Part shown: positions 10,668 through 22,587 of the stretch, piece by piece
How the letters are laid out: each line of letters opens with the position of its first letter
How positions within the stretch are numbered: the stretch's first letter is position 1
Source: Zymoseptoria tritici IPO323
Taxonomy: Eukaryota; Ascomycota; Dothideomycetes; Mycosphaerellales; Mycosphaerellaceae
Direction: 5' to 3'
DNA: 64,000 bases
Assembly: GCF_000219625.1 (NCBI RefSeq)
Contig: NC_018200.1
Coordinates: 310,001 to 374,000, forward strand
Notes under the pieces: model-generated
Seen by the model: the letters and a program-made list of their open reading frames with translations, nothing else
What the model was told of the DNA's origin: nothing
The model's database searches: none
Translations under genes and position numbers: made by a program

Positions 10668-11255
10668 TCAGCACGACACAGGCACAAAGCTCTGCGCCTG
10701 GCCCTTCTGCTGGTGAGATTGATGTGCCAACTCTGCCGAGGTGGTGGAACCACTGCCGTACATAATCCCTGCATCTTGATCACTGTATATATGGCAGTCG
10801 CTCTGACCGTCTTCAAACTCAAATGAGATGGCTACATTGGACCGGCGTCCGGCAACGTACATTGTCGCGGAAGTGGTGGATGGGGTGTGATGATGCATGG
10901 AAGACACACACGGCGGAGAGTGATCTCAGTTCTCCTGCGAGACTGTGAAAATCATTTGATGCATTCGACGGCGCAGATCGCTTCCGATCGTCTGTGCTCT
11001 GATGTTGATTAATTATCGAGCCTGAACGTCATGGGTTGAGGCTTCGCTCGGTTCCTATAGCATGCCACCACCACTATCGCCGCCATCACTGCCAACATCG
11101 TCGGAGGTGATCCTGGCTGCAATAGACTCCGGAACGGGTTGATTTGAGGAATTCTCGATGAGTTCTTCAACTGCCGAGATCTCGGACCGTGCTTCGATAC
11201 GTTGGGATCCTGCAGCCAGTATAACGTGTTCCTTGGCTCTTGGACAGCCATTCAA
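10668..11255 (-). pseudogene. Two minus-strand coding-looking segments, unknown product
   Basis: The segment 11255-11055 contains QRIEARSEISAVEELIENS and ends in a Gly/Asp-rich tail before a stop. A second, 10907-10668, contains RRSNVAISFEFEDGQSDCH. They could be parts of one decayed gene or two small genes. No domain is recognised. Confidence 0.25.
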
Positions 11256-12169
11256 AGCCGAAATACAACACTTGCTGGCTTAAATAGCTGTAAGCACACT
11301 GGGTCGCGGTCGTTTAAAAGCACCGTGCTGCTTTATCGAAGAGGATGGATCACTACAGATACGATCCGCCATGCCCTGGACAAACGGTCCGTACAACGCT
11401 TACGTCGCTCCGCGAGGAATCAGCGCTTTGGTAAGGGCTTCGTGCCGATGAAGCAGGGTTCGTGGGCGGGAGGCCATCCCTGGTAGTGTTTTGAGAACGC
11501 GAGAGGCCGGCATATCGGACTGTTTTTGTTAAGCGCTGTAAAGCAGAAGGGTCCTTTTCTGCTGGCTGTTTGCGAGGGAAGAGTGTACAGATTGCAGAGC
11601 TTTGAAGGGTATAGGAGGATGAGAACAACCGGCGTGGTAGTTTGAGCGACCTGCCATACCCTTCCCTGCTTCGCCGCATAGTCCAGGTGTTGGCTATTGT
11701 CTTGTATAGTCTTGGTCGGTAGTGAACGCTGGAGGTCATCGTAGGGAGGTCGCGGTTTGGCAGCACGTGTTGCTGCCGCACTAAAAAGGAGGCGTTGAGC
11801 GGCGAAGCGGTATAGGGAACGTTGAAAGTAGACATACAACTCAGGTACTATATTTAGTAATCGTATGTAGTGATCTTCCGAACGTGCGTCTTCGCCTAGT
11901 CACTCGATCCGCCCTCACTACCTTTTTTGTTTCATTTCCATGCCGCATGCGAGCACACCTTTATCACCAACATCGTTCATTGGGCTTACTAGCTCAGTGT
12001 GTTGCCTACGAACCTACGATCACCCCTTTGAGCTCGCAGTTCTGGCGAATAAAGCGTGAAAGTTAGTTCCTCTCTCGGCGTCTGAATCTCATGCGCATGT
12101 CGCATGGCTGTGATTGTATGGTTAGCTTCCGTTTGTACCGGACCACGAACTTTACTAACATTACCAACA
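11256..12169. other. No supportable gene
   Basis: Minus-strand frames of 139 and 160 codons overlap between 11353 and 11839 in different frames. Neither shows a motif or consistent coding character. Confidence 0.35.
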
Positions 12170-13480
12170 TCACTTCTAATGAGCGGCGCGGTTTGACCGT
12201 TTGAGGCGTCGTGACCTGTGCTGGGTGGTGCTGGTGGTGCTGAGAAGTGTTGAACGGCGATGTTTCAGGGCTAGCGGTGTGGTCTTTTGATCACCCGAAG
12301 TAGCTGGTGATACGTTGTTGATGTGGTGGGCCACTTCTGTGGAGTGTCTCTTGAGACACCTCCTCGTCCACCTCCTCCTCGAAGTTCTCGTCGCTCTCCT
12401 TGAAGTCCTCATCATCCTCCTCATCGTTGATCCCGATAGCGGCAGACATGACGAACCTGGATGGATCGAAGGAGGGCCAAGAGCTGTCGTTGAAGCGCTG
12501 GATTAAGGCGTTGTGCTGGCCCCTGCTCTGGAAGGTGACCTGGCGTTAAGCGACTTTGCTATTAAGTTAAAGGGAGGAGTTCTGGAGGCGGCGAGCAAGC
12601 TCCCTCGAAGGCATGTTAGTGACATCATCGAAAGCACCGTCAAGACCGCAGATGTGACCACCGCAGCGACCACTTTGATCATCGCCGGCCGTGAGGAAAG
12701 AGTTAATGCCTCCGTTTCGATCATCTACCTCACGAGCAGCAGCACCAGTACCAGTGCGCTCAATACCGAATGGTGGTGGCGTAGTCATCTTCGGAGGGAG
12801 TCGAATCTGACCAGCAAGATCGGCGTAGATTAACCACACGACTTGCCGAGATCACGGCTGCCACCGGTGACGAGGTAGTCCTTTACGAAAGTAGTTGCAA
12901 TCGTCGAGGGATTCGCCAAACTTCTTGACAAACGCGGGAGCGTCGTACCGAAGATCGCTGGGATCAGCGTTGATGAACTGCTCAACCAGTGTCACGAAGT
13001 CTTGCATGGTTTCGACATGTAGTTCGCAAGGTCGCGCTTCAATTGCTCAACCTGCTCTTCGTGCGCAATCTTCACACCAGTGTTGCGACCCTTGGCCATT
13101 GCTCGCTTTGCGTCACGGCGAGCGTTCTCCAATTTACATTGCGTGTCAGACAATTGTCGTTGGAGTTCCAACTTCTTAGTCATCAACGCCTCGGTATACG
13201 CGGCCTGTGCTTTGAGATGTTCCAATTGCGGTCTCAACACCGACAATTCCCTTGTCAATGCCAGCTTCTCCGTCAAGAATGCCTCCGAATCAGCCGCACT
13301 CAATTGTAACGCGCGACTGCTCGATCCTCGTGCCACTTCTGGCAGGCTGTAGCCCGCGCTTGCTTATCGACGTTGATACGACCTCCGTACATGCAGTGAA
13401 TGGTTTTCAGAGTGTTCATGTAGGTGCGGACGAGCAAGGTCTTCCAGTGGATGGCACGATCCAGCTCCGAAAGCAATCTT
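12170..13480 (-). pseudogene. Cluster of frame-shifted gene segments including a coiled coil
   Basis: Reading the minus strand from 13480 down, at least five segments look coding but lie in different frames. 13480-13330 has RAIHWKTLLVRTYMNTL. 13336-12992 is a 114-codon Leu/Lys/Glu-rich coiled coil with EKLALTRELSVLRPQLEHL and a second similar unit KKLELQRQL. 13016-12853 has MQDFVTLVEQFINADPSDL. 12839-12567 is less distinctive. 12449-12300 has a very acidic run starting MSAAIGINDEEDDEDFKESD. The repeated (E/K)KL.L.R(E/Q)L pattern recalls fungal coiled-coil proteins annotated as chromosome-segregation-like, but this is memory, not a search. No introns with good signals connect all segments, so I interpret the whole as decayed gene(s). 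Confidence 0.4.
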
Positions 13481-13482
13481 GA

Positions 13483-14549
13483 CTTCCCTCCAGCCTTGAT
13501 TTCTTGCGAAGCTCGGCACTGACAGCTTTGATGATGATGAAGTTGTCGGCAGATATTACGCCTGGGCTTTCACCAATACTACCACCAATGCCAAGAGTAC
13601 TGCTGGGACGATGCTAGTATTGGGAAGGGGTGCGCGGGTCGCTGTCAGTGCCTTGGAGAGATCATCCTCCGATCTTTTTTTTAACCTGGAAACCTTCCAA
13701 CAATGTTCTTTCCGTCGAGTTCACTCAAATTTAGTCTCTTGCCGGTCGCATTCAGCTTTGCCCTAGATGTCCAGTGTCCTAACACCGACTCCTCCCCCGC
13801 CCAGCCCAAAATCGCCTTCTTAGTCAAACACCGGCCTACTCATGATCCTCATAAGGTTGTTCTCCTCCTCGAAGTCTTCCGACTCGGCTCTAAAGTCACA
13901 ATATCCCTCTCAATCCGCCTAACATCGGCCACTCTCTTCCTCCAGTCCTCCTCTTTGTGTTCCTTCCTCCGCGTTCCGTCCAGCGAATTCATCGTCAACA
14001 TGGACAGTCCTTCGTCAAAGTCGGCAAGGTAGGAGGCAAGTTTAGAAGCATCGATCTCTCGCCGCTGGTCTACGTACGTGCCAGGATCGATAGGCGTCGA
14101 AATCGATGGTACGCATGGGATGGGACTGTGGTGTGTGTTGAGCTGAGTCGAGTCTGCTTGCGCTGGGAGTCGGTAGGTATCGAAATCGATGGTAGGCTTA
14201 GGATGTGGGAGCGTCCTCGAGAGCTGTGACTGCGGTGTATGTTGAGCTGAGTCTGCCCGCGCCGGGACTCGGTGCCTGGAAGTATTTGACTGCCGAACAG
14301 CCTCATCGGTGGGGAGATGTCAAAGGCCGGGTGGGACCGATTGAGGGCGACAAGGGCGTGCTGGACGTATGTGAACGCCATTGCATTCCAGTACAGATGA
14401 GTCGGGCGGGTCAGAGTAGGAACTCGGATTTGCCATTTGCCAGGCGTTTTCAATGCTATTCTCTGCTCCAGAGCCTTCCATCATCCTGCGCTTCAGCCAT
14501 ATTATCCACTTCCTTACCCATGTCATCGACACGAGGGTCCTGTCCAACT
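13483..14549. other. No supportable gene
   Basis: Open frames at 13703-14032 and 14205-14822 on the plus strand overlap minus-strand frames and have no recognised motif. A duplicated stretch (CGAAATCGATGGTA) occurs near 14100 and 14180. Confidence 0.35.
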
Positions 14550-15137
14550 TCATTCCTGTCTCGGCCCAGCCAATTGACGTCCGACCCCTTCCACACCCCT
14601 CTCCACCTCCAGCGCCGTCTGCCTCTTCTTCTCCACCGTCATCTGCCTCTTCTTCTCCGCCGTCATCTGCCTCTTCTTCTCCGCCGTCATCTGCCTCTTC
14701 TTCTCCGCCGTCATCTGCCTCTTCTCCTCCACCGTCATCTGCCTCTTCTTCTCTGGCGCCGTCTGTCTCCCCTTCTTGAGCGATGTTGGCCTCTCCTTCG
14801 CTGGCCTCCCCTTCGCTGGTGACCCGTCAGTGTCTCGTATAGCTTTCGTGTGCCATTTTCCTTTCTCCGCCGCTGGGAGTACAGCCAAACAGCGATCGAC
14901 ATGCTCGTAGGGCGACTGTTGTATGCAAGACGGAGGTTGCTTTGAATCGAGTCGGTCGGTCGGATGAGGGTCGCCATTGCAGGGAGGTGTTCGGTGAGGC
15001 GTACGGTGATGTGAGCGAGGTGCGGATGCATGTGATGTTGCGATGTCAATGGACTGCCGGATTGTCGTCACGAGCGATGAGGAGTCTCCCAGACCGACAG
15101 CACCACCTGAGCATTGTATTCTCCATGCCACCCGCAC
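14550..15137 (-). CDS. Low-complexity basic repeat protein (uncertain)
   Basis: The minus-strand frame of 195 codons ends in about six copies of an eight-residue unit like EKKRQMTA, after a basic Pro/Lys linker. The first ~100 residues are not protein-like, so the true start may lie near 14880 or in another exon. The plus strand encodes Ser/Pro repeats in the same DNA, so the coding strand is uncertain. Function is unknown. Confidence 0.25.
   Translation of the reverse strand: MRVAWRIQCSGGAVGLGDSSSLVTTIRQSIDIATSHASAPRSHHRTPHRTPPCNGDPHPTDRLDSKQPPSCIQQSPYEHVDRCLAVLPAAEKGKWHTKAIRDTDGSPAKGRPAKERPTSLKKGRQTAPEKKRQMTVEEKRQMTAEKKRQMTAEKKRQMTAEKKRQMTVEKKRQTALEVERGVEGVGRQLAGPRQE
14618..14761 (+). repeat. 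24-bp minisatellite, six copies
   Basis: Unit TCTGCCTCTTCTTCTCCGCC plus GTCA, at 14618, 14642, 14666, 14690, 14714 and 14738. Copies 2-4 are identical and the outer ones are diverged. The period is a multiple of three. Confidence 0.95.
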
Positions 15138-16500
15138 GTTGATGAAATCTACCGCCGGTACGACTGTGGTTAAGAGTTGACCACATTCTGCGTTGGCACC
15201 TCAGTCTAGAATGCCCCGGGCAGCTTGTCGGCGCGAAACCAGCGCCGACAAGATCCGCTTACTAAGCATGCACACGACTGTGGTCAAGATTTACCTTTCC
15301 GTACTCACGATCGCCAGACTGCCACCAAAACCTCGACTGATCCGATGGAAATGACTGCTTTCACATCCGTTTTGACCGCCGATTACCAGCAGCACCTAAA
15401 GCGACTTCAAGGCATTCGTGAACTTCTCACAGCAAAGAGAGGCCTCTCCGCCGCCGAACCCGGACGACGACTTGCTTCCGAGAATCAATCTGGAGACAAG
15501 ACGGAGGAGGAAAGACACGAGGGCAAGTCTCTGGTGAAGGCCGAACGAGACGTGGCGCCTTTGATACTACGGACGACTTCACTTTCAGCCGGAAGTCTGC
15601 TGCTGATCACGAAATCGGCAGACCGAATCGCCAAACCACCGATCCAGGCCGACTTCACCTACAGCCGGAAACCTGCTGCTGATCAGGAAATTGGCAGACT
15701 AAGATGTATCTGCAGACCGAATCCCCAAACCACCGACTCAGGACGACTTCGCTTTCAGCCGGAAACCTGCTGCTGATCAGGTTAGGATCCTGGATGGGAG
15801 GTGGAACATTGTCAAGCCGAGCACTTTGGCGACGATCTCAGAGGACGACGATGACAAGTAGGTCCCATTGCTTTGTCATGCGCGGGCGGACTACGAACGC
15901 GGCATAACAGTCATCGACTACGGCTCTTATGCTCGGGCTTGATGTAGGAAGTTGGCCATGGATTTGCATCAAAGACTACCGGGCGTTGAACGAAGGGTCT
16001 TACTGTACGCCAACGGATCTTACAGACAACCCACGACGTCATCTGGAGCTCTATCAGCTATTAGGTGTGGAAGGCCCCGTGCCAGCAGCGGTGTCAAGAT
16101 ATGGTCTGGTCGTCATTCAAGGGATTTCACTGGCCCAAAATTAAAACGAGGTCCGGTTCGGTGTGAGCAGAGAGTTTTCAGGAGGCATGCCCACGCCGAC
16201 GCAGGCATCACGTTTAGCCACTGCAAAGTACCTCCGGATGTCAGGAAGGCGATGAATCTGGAGATGTTGGGAGATGCATCTGCCGAAGTCAACAATGGAA
16301 ATCTCAACACCGTCCACGAAGGCTGATCGAGACGCCACGCCCGGATGCATCTGGAGGCCGGAGGTCGTCGTGGATTTGAGGCCGAGAAATGGGAAAGCAA
16401 GGTCGGGCGACAGCCCTAAAACCCTCTCCACTATACTCCCACTGATCCCAGGTCATGCTTGACGGAGAGTCTGAGCAAGTCCAGTAACACGGTGTCTTTG
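14823..16500. other. Single-copy DNA with an internal ~100-bp duplication
   Basis: Around 15570-15780, blocks such as GACTTCACTTTCAGCCGGAA, CTGCTGCTGATCA and GCAGACCGAAT-CCAAACCACCGA repeat two to three times. A plus-strand frame (15225-15776) crosses them, with no recognisable domain. Confidence 0.4.
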
Positions 16501-16507
16501 GCGAGCA

Positions 16508-17023
16508 ATGTGGCTTCGGACAAGTCTTCTACGCCGGCGTCGCGCGAGAGGAGGGAAGATTGGTCGAGTTGAGTCTTGTCGATTTATTCGTACAGGCTGC
16601 TCCTCGTATGTGCTCCGCCGCTCCAACTCGGAATTCCTCACGGCCGCGGAGCACGCCGCCAAGATCTCCTCTCTAATTCACACCGCCGCCATCCACTCCC
16701 AGATCTGCCAGGACCCGCATCCACCCCCGATTCCTTCATTCTGAACTCTCCTCCCCATCCCATGCTTCCATGACCGCGGCCCCGCTACCGCCGGCCTCAG
16801 CGCCCACTTCGCCCACCTCAACGACAACCTCGCCTCCTTTGCCGCTTCCTTCCCCTCCCTGCTGACCGCTCTCGAAGGATCCACCACCATCCGCCGAACT
16901 CGCCTCGCGGTCTGGACCGGATCCGCGCCCCCGAGCGAACAGAGGGCCCTGCCGTTGGTCGAGTTTGTCCAGGCAGTCAGGGACGAATACCTCGCGGAGG
17001 GTGTCCGGGACAATCTCTCACCA
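16508..17023 (+). pseudogene. Frame-shifted gene relic, unknown
   Basis: One segment ending at 16744 contains TAAEHAAKISSLIHTAAIHS. A second, in another frame (about 16790-17023), contains GLSAHFAHLNDNLASFAASF and ends VRDEYLAEGVRDNLSP before a stop. Both have the Ala/Leu-rich character of fungal proteins of unknown function. The break lies in 16740-16790 and no intron signals were seen. Confidence 0.35.
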
Positions 17024-17762
17024 TGATTGATGGAGCAGCGGGGGAGGAGGCCTTCGATGGTGCCGTCGCAGGACGAAGGGTGGAGGGCGCACTACATAGA
17101 TGAGGGGGAGGAGGTGGTGGGGATTGCTGGTGCGGGTAGTGGCGGGAAAGAGTCTTGAGCGTTGACCCTTTGCATGCTCCGCGGATGATGTCTCTTTCCA
17201 CGATAATGATTGTTGATGATGGTGTCGGCTGTTCTCTAATGTCGTGGCTCCCATCATCCCTCTCTCGTCTCGTTGAAAGTTGATGATATTGAGGCGAGCC
17301 TTAGGCAGCATAATCGTCACCTTGCGTAAGCTGGACATTTACCCGTGGACTGCCGACATTTTGCCCTCGCCGAAGCAGGTCGCAATATGCCAACGAACAT
17401 GGCTGAGCCGAACAAGATGGAGGGCTGGCAGTACGAGACGAGAGCAGCTGGACGACATTACTGGTACTTGCAGAGAGATCGCCCGCTGACTTTGGTGGAG
17501 TGAACGACGACGAGCCTTGTCCGCGCGCGCGAGAAACATTGACCGCTGGGCTGACCAGCTGATCAAGAAGTTCTTATCGCCTTTACCAAACGACCGATAC
17601 CAGCGCTTACCAGCATCCAAACCCTGCACTCCTCGAGATCACCGTTCTGTCACTTGCGCACCTTTCAGAGGAAAATTGAGATACCGTCTACTTCCACCTC
17701 GTTGAGCCAGGGGTAGAGCAGCACAGGAGCGAGAATTCACAAGGAGGCTGAGCGCTTACAAG
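17024..17762. other. No supportable gene
   Basis: Short overlapping frames only. Confidence 0.35.
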
Positions 17763-17885
17763 TCAACTTTGTGACGATCTTCCTGCCTCAGGCCCACATA
17801 TCGTCAACTTCGTGACGATCTTCCTGCCTCGGGCCAAGACATCGTCAACTTTGTGACGATCTTCCTGCCTCAGGCCAAGATATCC
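17763..17885 (+). repeat. 41-bp tandem repeat, three copies
   Basis: Copies at 17763, 17804 and 17845, each containing GTGACGATCTTCCTGCCTC and differing at a few bases. The period is not a multiple of three, so it is unlikely to be coding. Confidence 0.95.
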
Positions 17886-18042
17886 TCGATTCTTGACCAT
17901 CTTCTACTACACCTTTTCCCATTCCCAGCAACCTCCTCCTGACTGGCAATACCTCATCTACCCCCATTACCGGCCGCACCTCTATGTGCAGAGCGATTGT
18001 TCCACCACGTCCAGCGCGCTCTTACAGCTTGGGACTGAGCCA

Positions 18043-18593
18043 ATGCGTGCAGAAGCTTCCTTCATGTCAGCAGCGGCGGCTCCTCTCCGACGCCGACCAC
18101 CTGCAGCGAGACCCTCCGTGCCCTTCACAGCGACATCTGCTTCACAACCGGCCGCCTCGGCAGCGGCGACTTCTTCCAGCACACCGTCCACTAATTATCA
18201 GCGCCACAAGATCAGTCGGGAATAGCAGGGGTGACTGCTTCGCCAGACCGATCATCTTCAGCTCCGCCAGTGGGCGCACTCTCTGGCATGGCCGCAGAGC
18301 GAGAGACGGGCGCACCTCACCCGCTTGGCCGTCTGCTGAATTGCCAAAGCTTCATGGGATTTTCAGGCCTGCTCCTCAAAGCGTTCTGGCAACCGCATTC
18401 TGCTTTCGTACGAGTCGTTTGCGCGAGTCTCCGGATTGCGCCGCAGCACGAACGACAGCAACCTAAATTGCGACACCCATTAACAGCGATACCCAGTGAG
18501 AGCGACACCGATAGCACAGCGACTTTCAACCAGACCGGATCGACAGACACAAACAAGACTGCTATGAACGACCACTCCGTTTCCAACAGCTAG
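18043..18593 (+). pseudogene. Frame-shifted gene relic, unknown
   Basis: The frame from the ATG at 18043 (MRAEASFMSAAAAPL, then Ala/Ser/Pro-rich sequence) runs to a stop at 18223. A second frame continues in the same direction with SGMAAERETGAPHPLGRLLN and a hydrophobic stretch MGFSGLLLKAFW, ending in a Ser/Thr/Asp-rich tail at 18593. A single frameshift near 18200 would join them. No domain is recognised. Confidence 0.3.
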
Positions 18594-18600
18594 CTTCATC

Positions 18601-19615
18601 TACGACTCCACAGAATGAGCACCGAGCACAGAAAGCACAGAAAGCACCGCTACCGAACGCAACGAACACACCAATCACACTATCATCATCGCCATCCTAG
18701 CCTTGAGAGCAAGGAGTTCGGACCGAACAGAACCAGTACCGCTGCAACAATATTCCTACAATCGCTTTGAACAACAAGCTGAACCATGGCCACGTCCGCA
18801 CCGACCGCCGCAACTCAAACAAGCTCTTCACCGATCAAGAGTAAGACGCGTCAAACACTAAGCACGAGTCAACGGGAGTACCAACCCTGGCGCAAAGGAA
18901 TTACGACATCGCAACCACAACGAGCACCTGCAACCGGGACTGGAATATTCTGCATTGAGTAGATGTCTCCGGGATCGAGGCAGTCGTACGTGCTCTCAGC
19001 ACTGAATGGCTACCAACGTCAAGGACGCTAGTTTGGAGAGACTGCGCCAATGTCGGAATGCCGGACAAGGAGGCAGAGACAATCGTGGCAGCGCTCACGC
19101 GAATTCTGGACAGAGCGACTGAATCGATTGCCACGTTCTACGACCCAGGAAAGAGGTCGCCGCAGTCAAGGACCTTTTGGAATCTTCCGGTATCTGTGCC
19201 AAATCTGCATGACTAGCACAGTCAACTTTCAAGGACATGATCCGCGCCAACCTTCGGTCCATTAAGCGGGGGATCAAGCCCGGCCACACTGTCGATAGCA
19301 AAGGACACCGCATTAAGGATTGGCTAGAAGACGCTGCTGGAGCGATGGAAGACGCTTCCCCCACTAGTGCAGGGCATGCAGCTCGACAAGCTCGCTAATC
19401 GAGTCAAGTATCCGACACCACGAGCAAAGGTCAAGCCAGCATGTTCCCAGTGCTCGCCGAGAAGTTCCGTAGTGGGAACACGCCCTTCCTCCTGCTGTGA
19501 AGTCTTTAATCAGCCGGTTTAGACAACACGACACCCGCCGATCCCACTCCTTTCGCCTCCAGCCCACCTTTGCGCAGAGTTGACGATCAGCGATGCCTCC
19601 TCAGAACCATCATTA
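18601..19615. other. No supportable gene
   Basis: Plus-strand DNA with short segments that look coding (for example around 19050-19265) but no frame long enough or with a motif. Confidence 0.35.
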
Positions 19616-19617
19616 AA

Positions 19618-19988
19618 CCACTACCCGAACAATTGAACTTCCGGTCCACCTCCGCCGCCTGTCGCACATCAAGACGTCCTCCTTCCGACTGACCCACCGA
19701 GCCCAATCCTTGGAAGAGCTTGCCGGCATCGTAGGTCCGGACATCCACTTCAACGGTGCTGACGATCTACCGACTGCGGCCCTGTGGGATCCAGCCTTTC
19801 TTACCAACAGCGATCCTACTGCTATCTCCCCAGCGAACAGCAAATTTGCTACTGCTTCTCTCCTCACAAAAGCACTCCTCACAACAACCTCCTCACAACA
19901 ACCTCCTCACAACAACCTTCCTTACAGCAAACCTCCTTGCAACAACTCGTTCCCGCACAGCTGCCGCCCGCCCTGTTCTTGGCGATGA
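19618..19988 (+). pseudogene. Coding-looking segment after an in-frame stop, unknown
   Basis: The frame contains VHLRRLSHIKTSSFRLTH and GIVGPDIHFNGADDL, then drifts into Thr/Gln/Pro repeats. An upstream in-frame ATG (19590, MPPQNHH) is separated from it by a TAA at about 19611. Either a stop mutation or an unrecognised splice explains this. No family is recognised. Confidence 0.35.
19875..19916 (+). repeat. 14-bp tandem repeat, three copies
   Basis: CTCCTCACAACAAC occurs three times in tandem, with a partial copy before. Confidence 0.9.
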
Positions 19989-20219
19989 ACTTTTCCTCTT
20001 CCCGAGGCATGATGAAGAAGGGAGCGACGCCAGGTTGGCTCCTCCGCGTGCCCTCTCCGCTCGCCGCTTCGCTCCGTCCAACGCCGCCGGCCCGAAGCCC
20101 AACAGAGTCATCCTTCTCCCCACCCGCCTCCTCGAGTCTACCACACCGTCGCACCCGACCAGCAAAGGCCGACTGCCCAGGAAGTGCCGCTGCGCATTTT
20201 CCATTCGGCCAAGATGTAG

Positions 20220-20471
20220 TTGAGAAAGGCCGAGTATGGGCGTTGTTTGGTGGAGATTGCGCTGGCGACGGATTTGGTGTTACGGTATGAGTTGGCCAAA
20301 CATTTACTTCACTTCACCAACAACAACGGCACTTTTTCTTCGTCGAAGCTCACGACGGACAGATGCGCCCGGACTATGGCGTCCTTCGCGATCGAAGTTC
20401 CTAGTGAGGCGAATCCTCTGACCGAGAGCAGCATCGTCCGCACGCTGAAATCCGCTTCGTCTTCTAATTAG
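20220..20471 (+). CDS. Hypothetical protein segment
   Basis: The frame contains AEYGRCLVEIALATDLVLRY and a Ser-rich C-terminus ending before a TAG. The same frame is open upstream of a TAG at 20218, with QEVPLRIFHSAKM just before that stop, so the gene may be longer and broken by a C-to-T change. No domain is recognised. Confidence 0.35.
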   Translation: MRKAEYGRCLVEIALATDLVLRYELAKHLLHFTNNNGTFSSSKLTTDRCARTMASFAIEVPSEANPLTESSIVRTLKSASSSN

Positions 20472-20887
20472 AACTAAATACAGTCCGGAACGAAGCAACT
20501 TCAACAATAGGAAAAGTCGCAAAAGTACTACTGCCACCTACAAAGCGCATATCTTGATCCGAGACTGCCCGCCGAAGTCCGATATCTGGCCTTCATCCAA
20601 TTGAAGAACGGCATCGATTTGGGGTTCATTGCCGGTGGGGAGGAGTTGGGAGTGGTGGTGGGCAAGGACGAGAAAAGTGGGTTGGGGTTGCTGGTGAGGT
20701 GGAGGATTGGGAGGATAATAACGAGGAGGAGAGGAAGTAAGTGACGAGGAGGAGAGGAAGTAAGTGACGAGGAGGACGACGATGACACGGAGGACGAGGC
20801 TTACGGGAGGATGAATTTGTCCAGTAGTAGTCGGAACCCAATTCGGCGTGGCAGGGTATTTTCGCTGCCGCCGCCAATCATCCCATC

Positions 20888-21055
20888 ATGCCCTCCTGCG
20901 ACGATCTCGAATTCCCAAAGACGCCCGCAACCTACCAGCGCGCCCACGAGATGATGCTTAGGGACCACGTCTACGTTACCGGCTTACAAGCTCACGTTTA
21001 CTCCGAGGTCGAACTGGCTCGGCATCGACTCCTCCACTCCAAGATATCCTACTAA
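20888..21055 (+). CDS. Short 55-aa ORF, possible exon
   Basis: The ATG at 20888 starts MPSCDDLEFPKTPATYQRAH. The rest is helical-looking and Arg/Leu/His-rich, with a TAA at 21053. Composition is more protein-like than neighbouring frames. It is probably an exon or relic of a small helical protein. Confidence 0.3.
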   Translation: MPSCDDLEFPKTPATYQRAHEMMLRDHVYVTGLQAHVYSEVELARHRLLHSKISY

Positions 21056-21182
21056 ATCGAAGCAGACGGAGAGCTCGCCGAAATTTCAGCGACATCTGGA
21101 ATCTTGACTTCAGCGATGGCTAGAACCGCGTTTTTCGCGCTGGAAGTCCGACTTCTCTCCCTCTGCACACGACACCATCATC

Positions 21183-21390
21183 ATGAGCAGAACCGTCACA
21201 TTAGAAGACGCCCCGGCGACGACTCTCTCTCCCGACGAAAAGTCTCCAACTATCCGCGACATGGGCACTGCTTCGAACCCACCGCCTGGTACTCTGCCAC
21301 CCACGCCCTCTTCGACTATACCGTCGGCCCTCGCCCTGACCAGCTGTCAATATGCACGACTGGTGCGTCAATTAGTGGAAACGGACGAGG
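21183..21390 (+). CDS. Possible first exon, unknown product
   Basis: The frame starts MSRTVTLEDAPATTLSPDEK, contains a Pro/Thr-rich linker, and reaches QYARLVRQLVETDE just before GTGAGT at 21391, a good intron donor. I could not find the downstream exon with confidence. Confidence 0.35.
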
Positions 21391-21427
21391 TGAGTACTAC
21401 AGTAGTAGGTATTCTCCCGTAACTTGA

Positions 21428-22587
21428 TCGAATTCTTCGGCGAAGTTTTGATTTTTGATACATGTATATCGAGGCTGGTCACACGCATTGCAGTGCGCCA
21501 TCTCCAGGGTAGTACAAATATGACCATGTCCTGCCTATATCGAGTATGCTGGTCGATCTACTCTGCGATGGTGGCGCGATCGCCATGGGCCGATCGGGCC
21601 GAGAGCGATGTCCTCTTCAGGCTTAGCTCTTGCTGGGAAAGGCGGCCGCAAATCCAACCTTCACGCTTCACGGTCAACATCTCGTGATGGCCCCGATGCG
21701 ACGACACACGAGGTCGGACTCTTTAGCTCCTCGATCTGTCCAAGGACAGCCGAGCAGCTGTGGCTTGCGGAATGGTGTGAATTACTCAATGGCCTTCACT
21801 GAGAGGACTTGTGCTGACCACGCCATCCCACAGAGCTATTCGACCCGAGACATCGAACAGTGCCTCGTTCACTCGTTATATATCCGAGCACTTTCTACGA
21901 GCTATACGCAAGATGAGACGGAACGCATGGCCACGCCTGGGCGGGTGAAGGAGCATACCTGAGATTCTATGACCGCAGCGAGGTGAACGACACCAGATGC
22001 AGCCGTGTAGAATGGCGCGCGACATGACAATTACTGACGAGCGCCACGGCGGAGCACCATCTCCCAATGTCGCTGACTTGACGCTCCGAGCAAGCCAATG
22101 TGCCACCGCCGGCAACGACGTCCCCGCTCCCACATCAGCCGGCTAGATTCCGCTTCGAGTCCCGCGGCCACCTCTCGCGGTACGAGCTCAACACGTTGAA
22201 TGCACAACCGCACGCACCGCTTCGAGACGGATGACCTCACCATGAACCTCCGAGCGCGCAGTCCTTAATCGGCGAAGAGACGGGGCGATAGCGAGATTGC
22301 GGACGAGCCGCACACGACCGAAGGCATCTACCGGAAAAAAGGAGCTTCTGCATCGGCTGGCTGGCGATGCGACGGAGCATGGCGGCACAATGCACTTGGA
22401 CGGTGATGATACGCTCGCGTACGTCGGACGTCGCGCCGCGCGTGGTGGTGGTAAGAAGCGGACGCATAGAATACACCAGCCATCTACTGGCCGTGGAGCG
22501 CAGTCATGGATGAGATGCTGGCTGGAAAGGTACAAGAGCTCGAAGATCTCATCGATGCGGAGCTGTCAAAGATCGTGCCAGCAGTCC
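21428..22587. other. No supportable gene
   Basis: Overlapping frames of 60-115 codons on both strands, with no motif. Confidence 0.35.
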
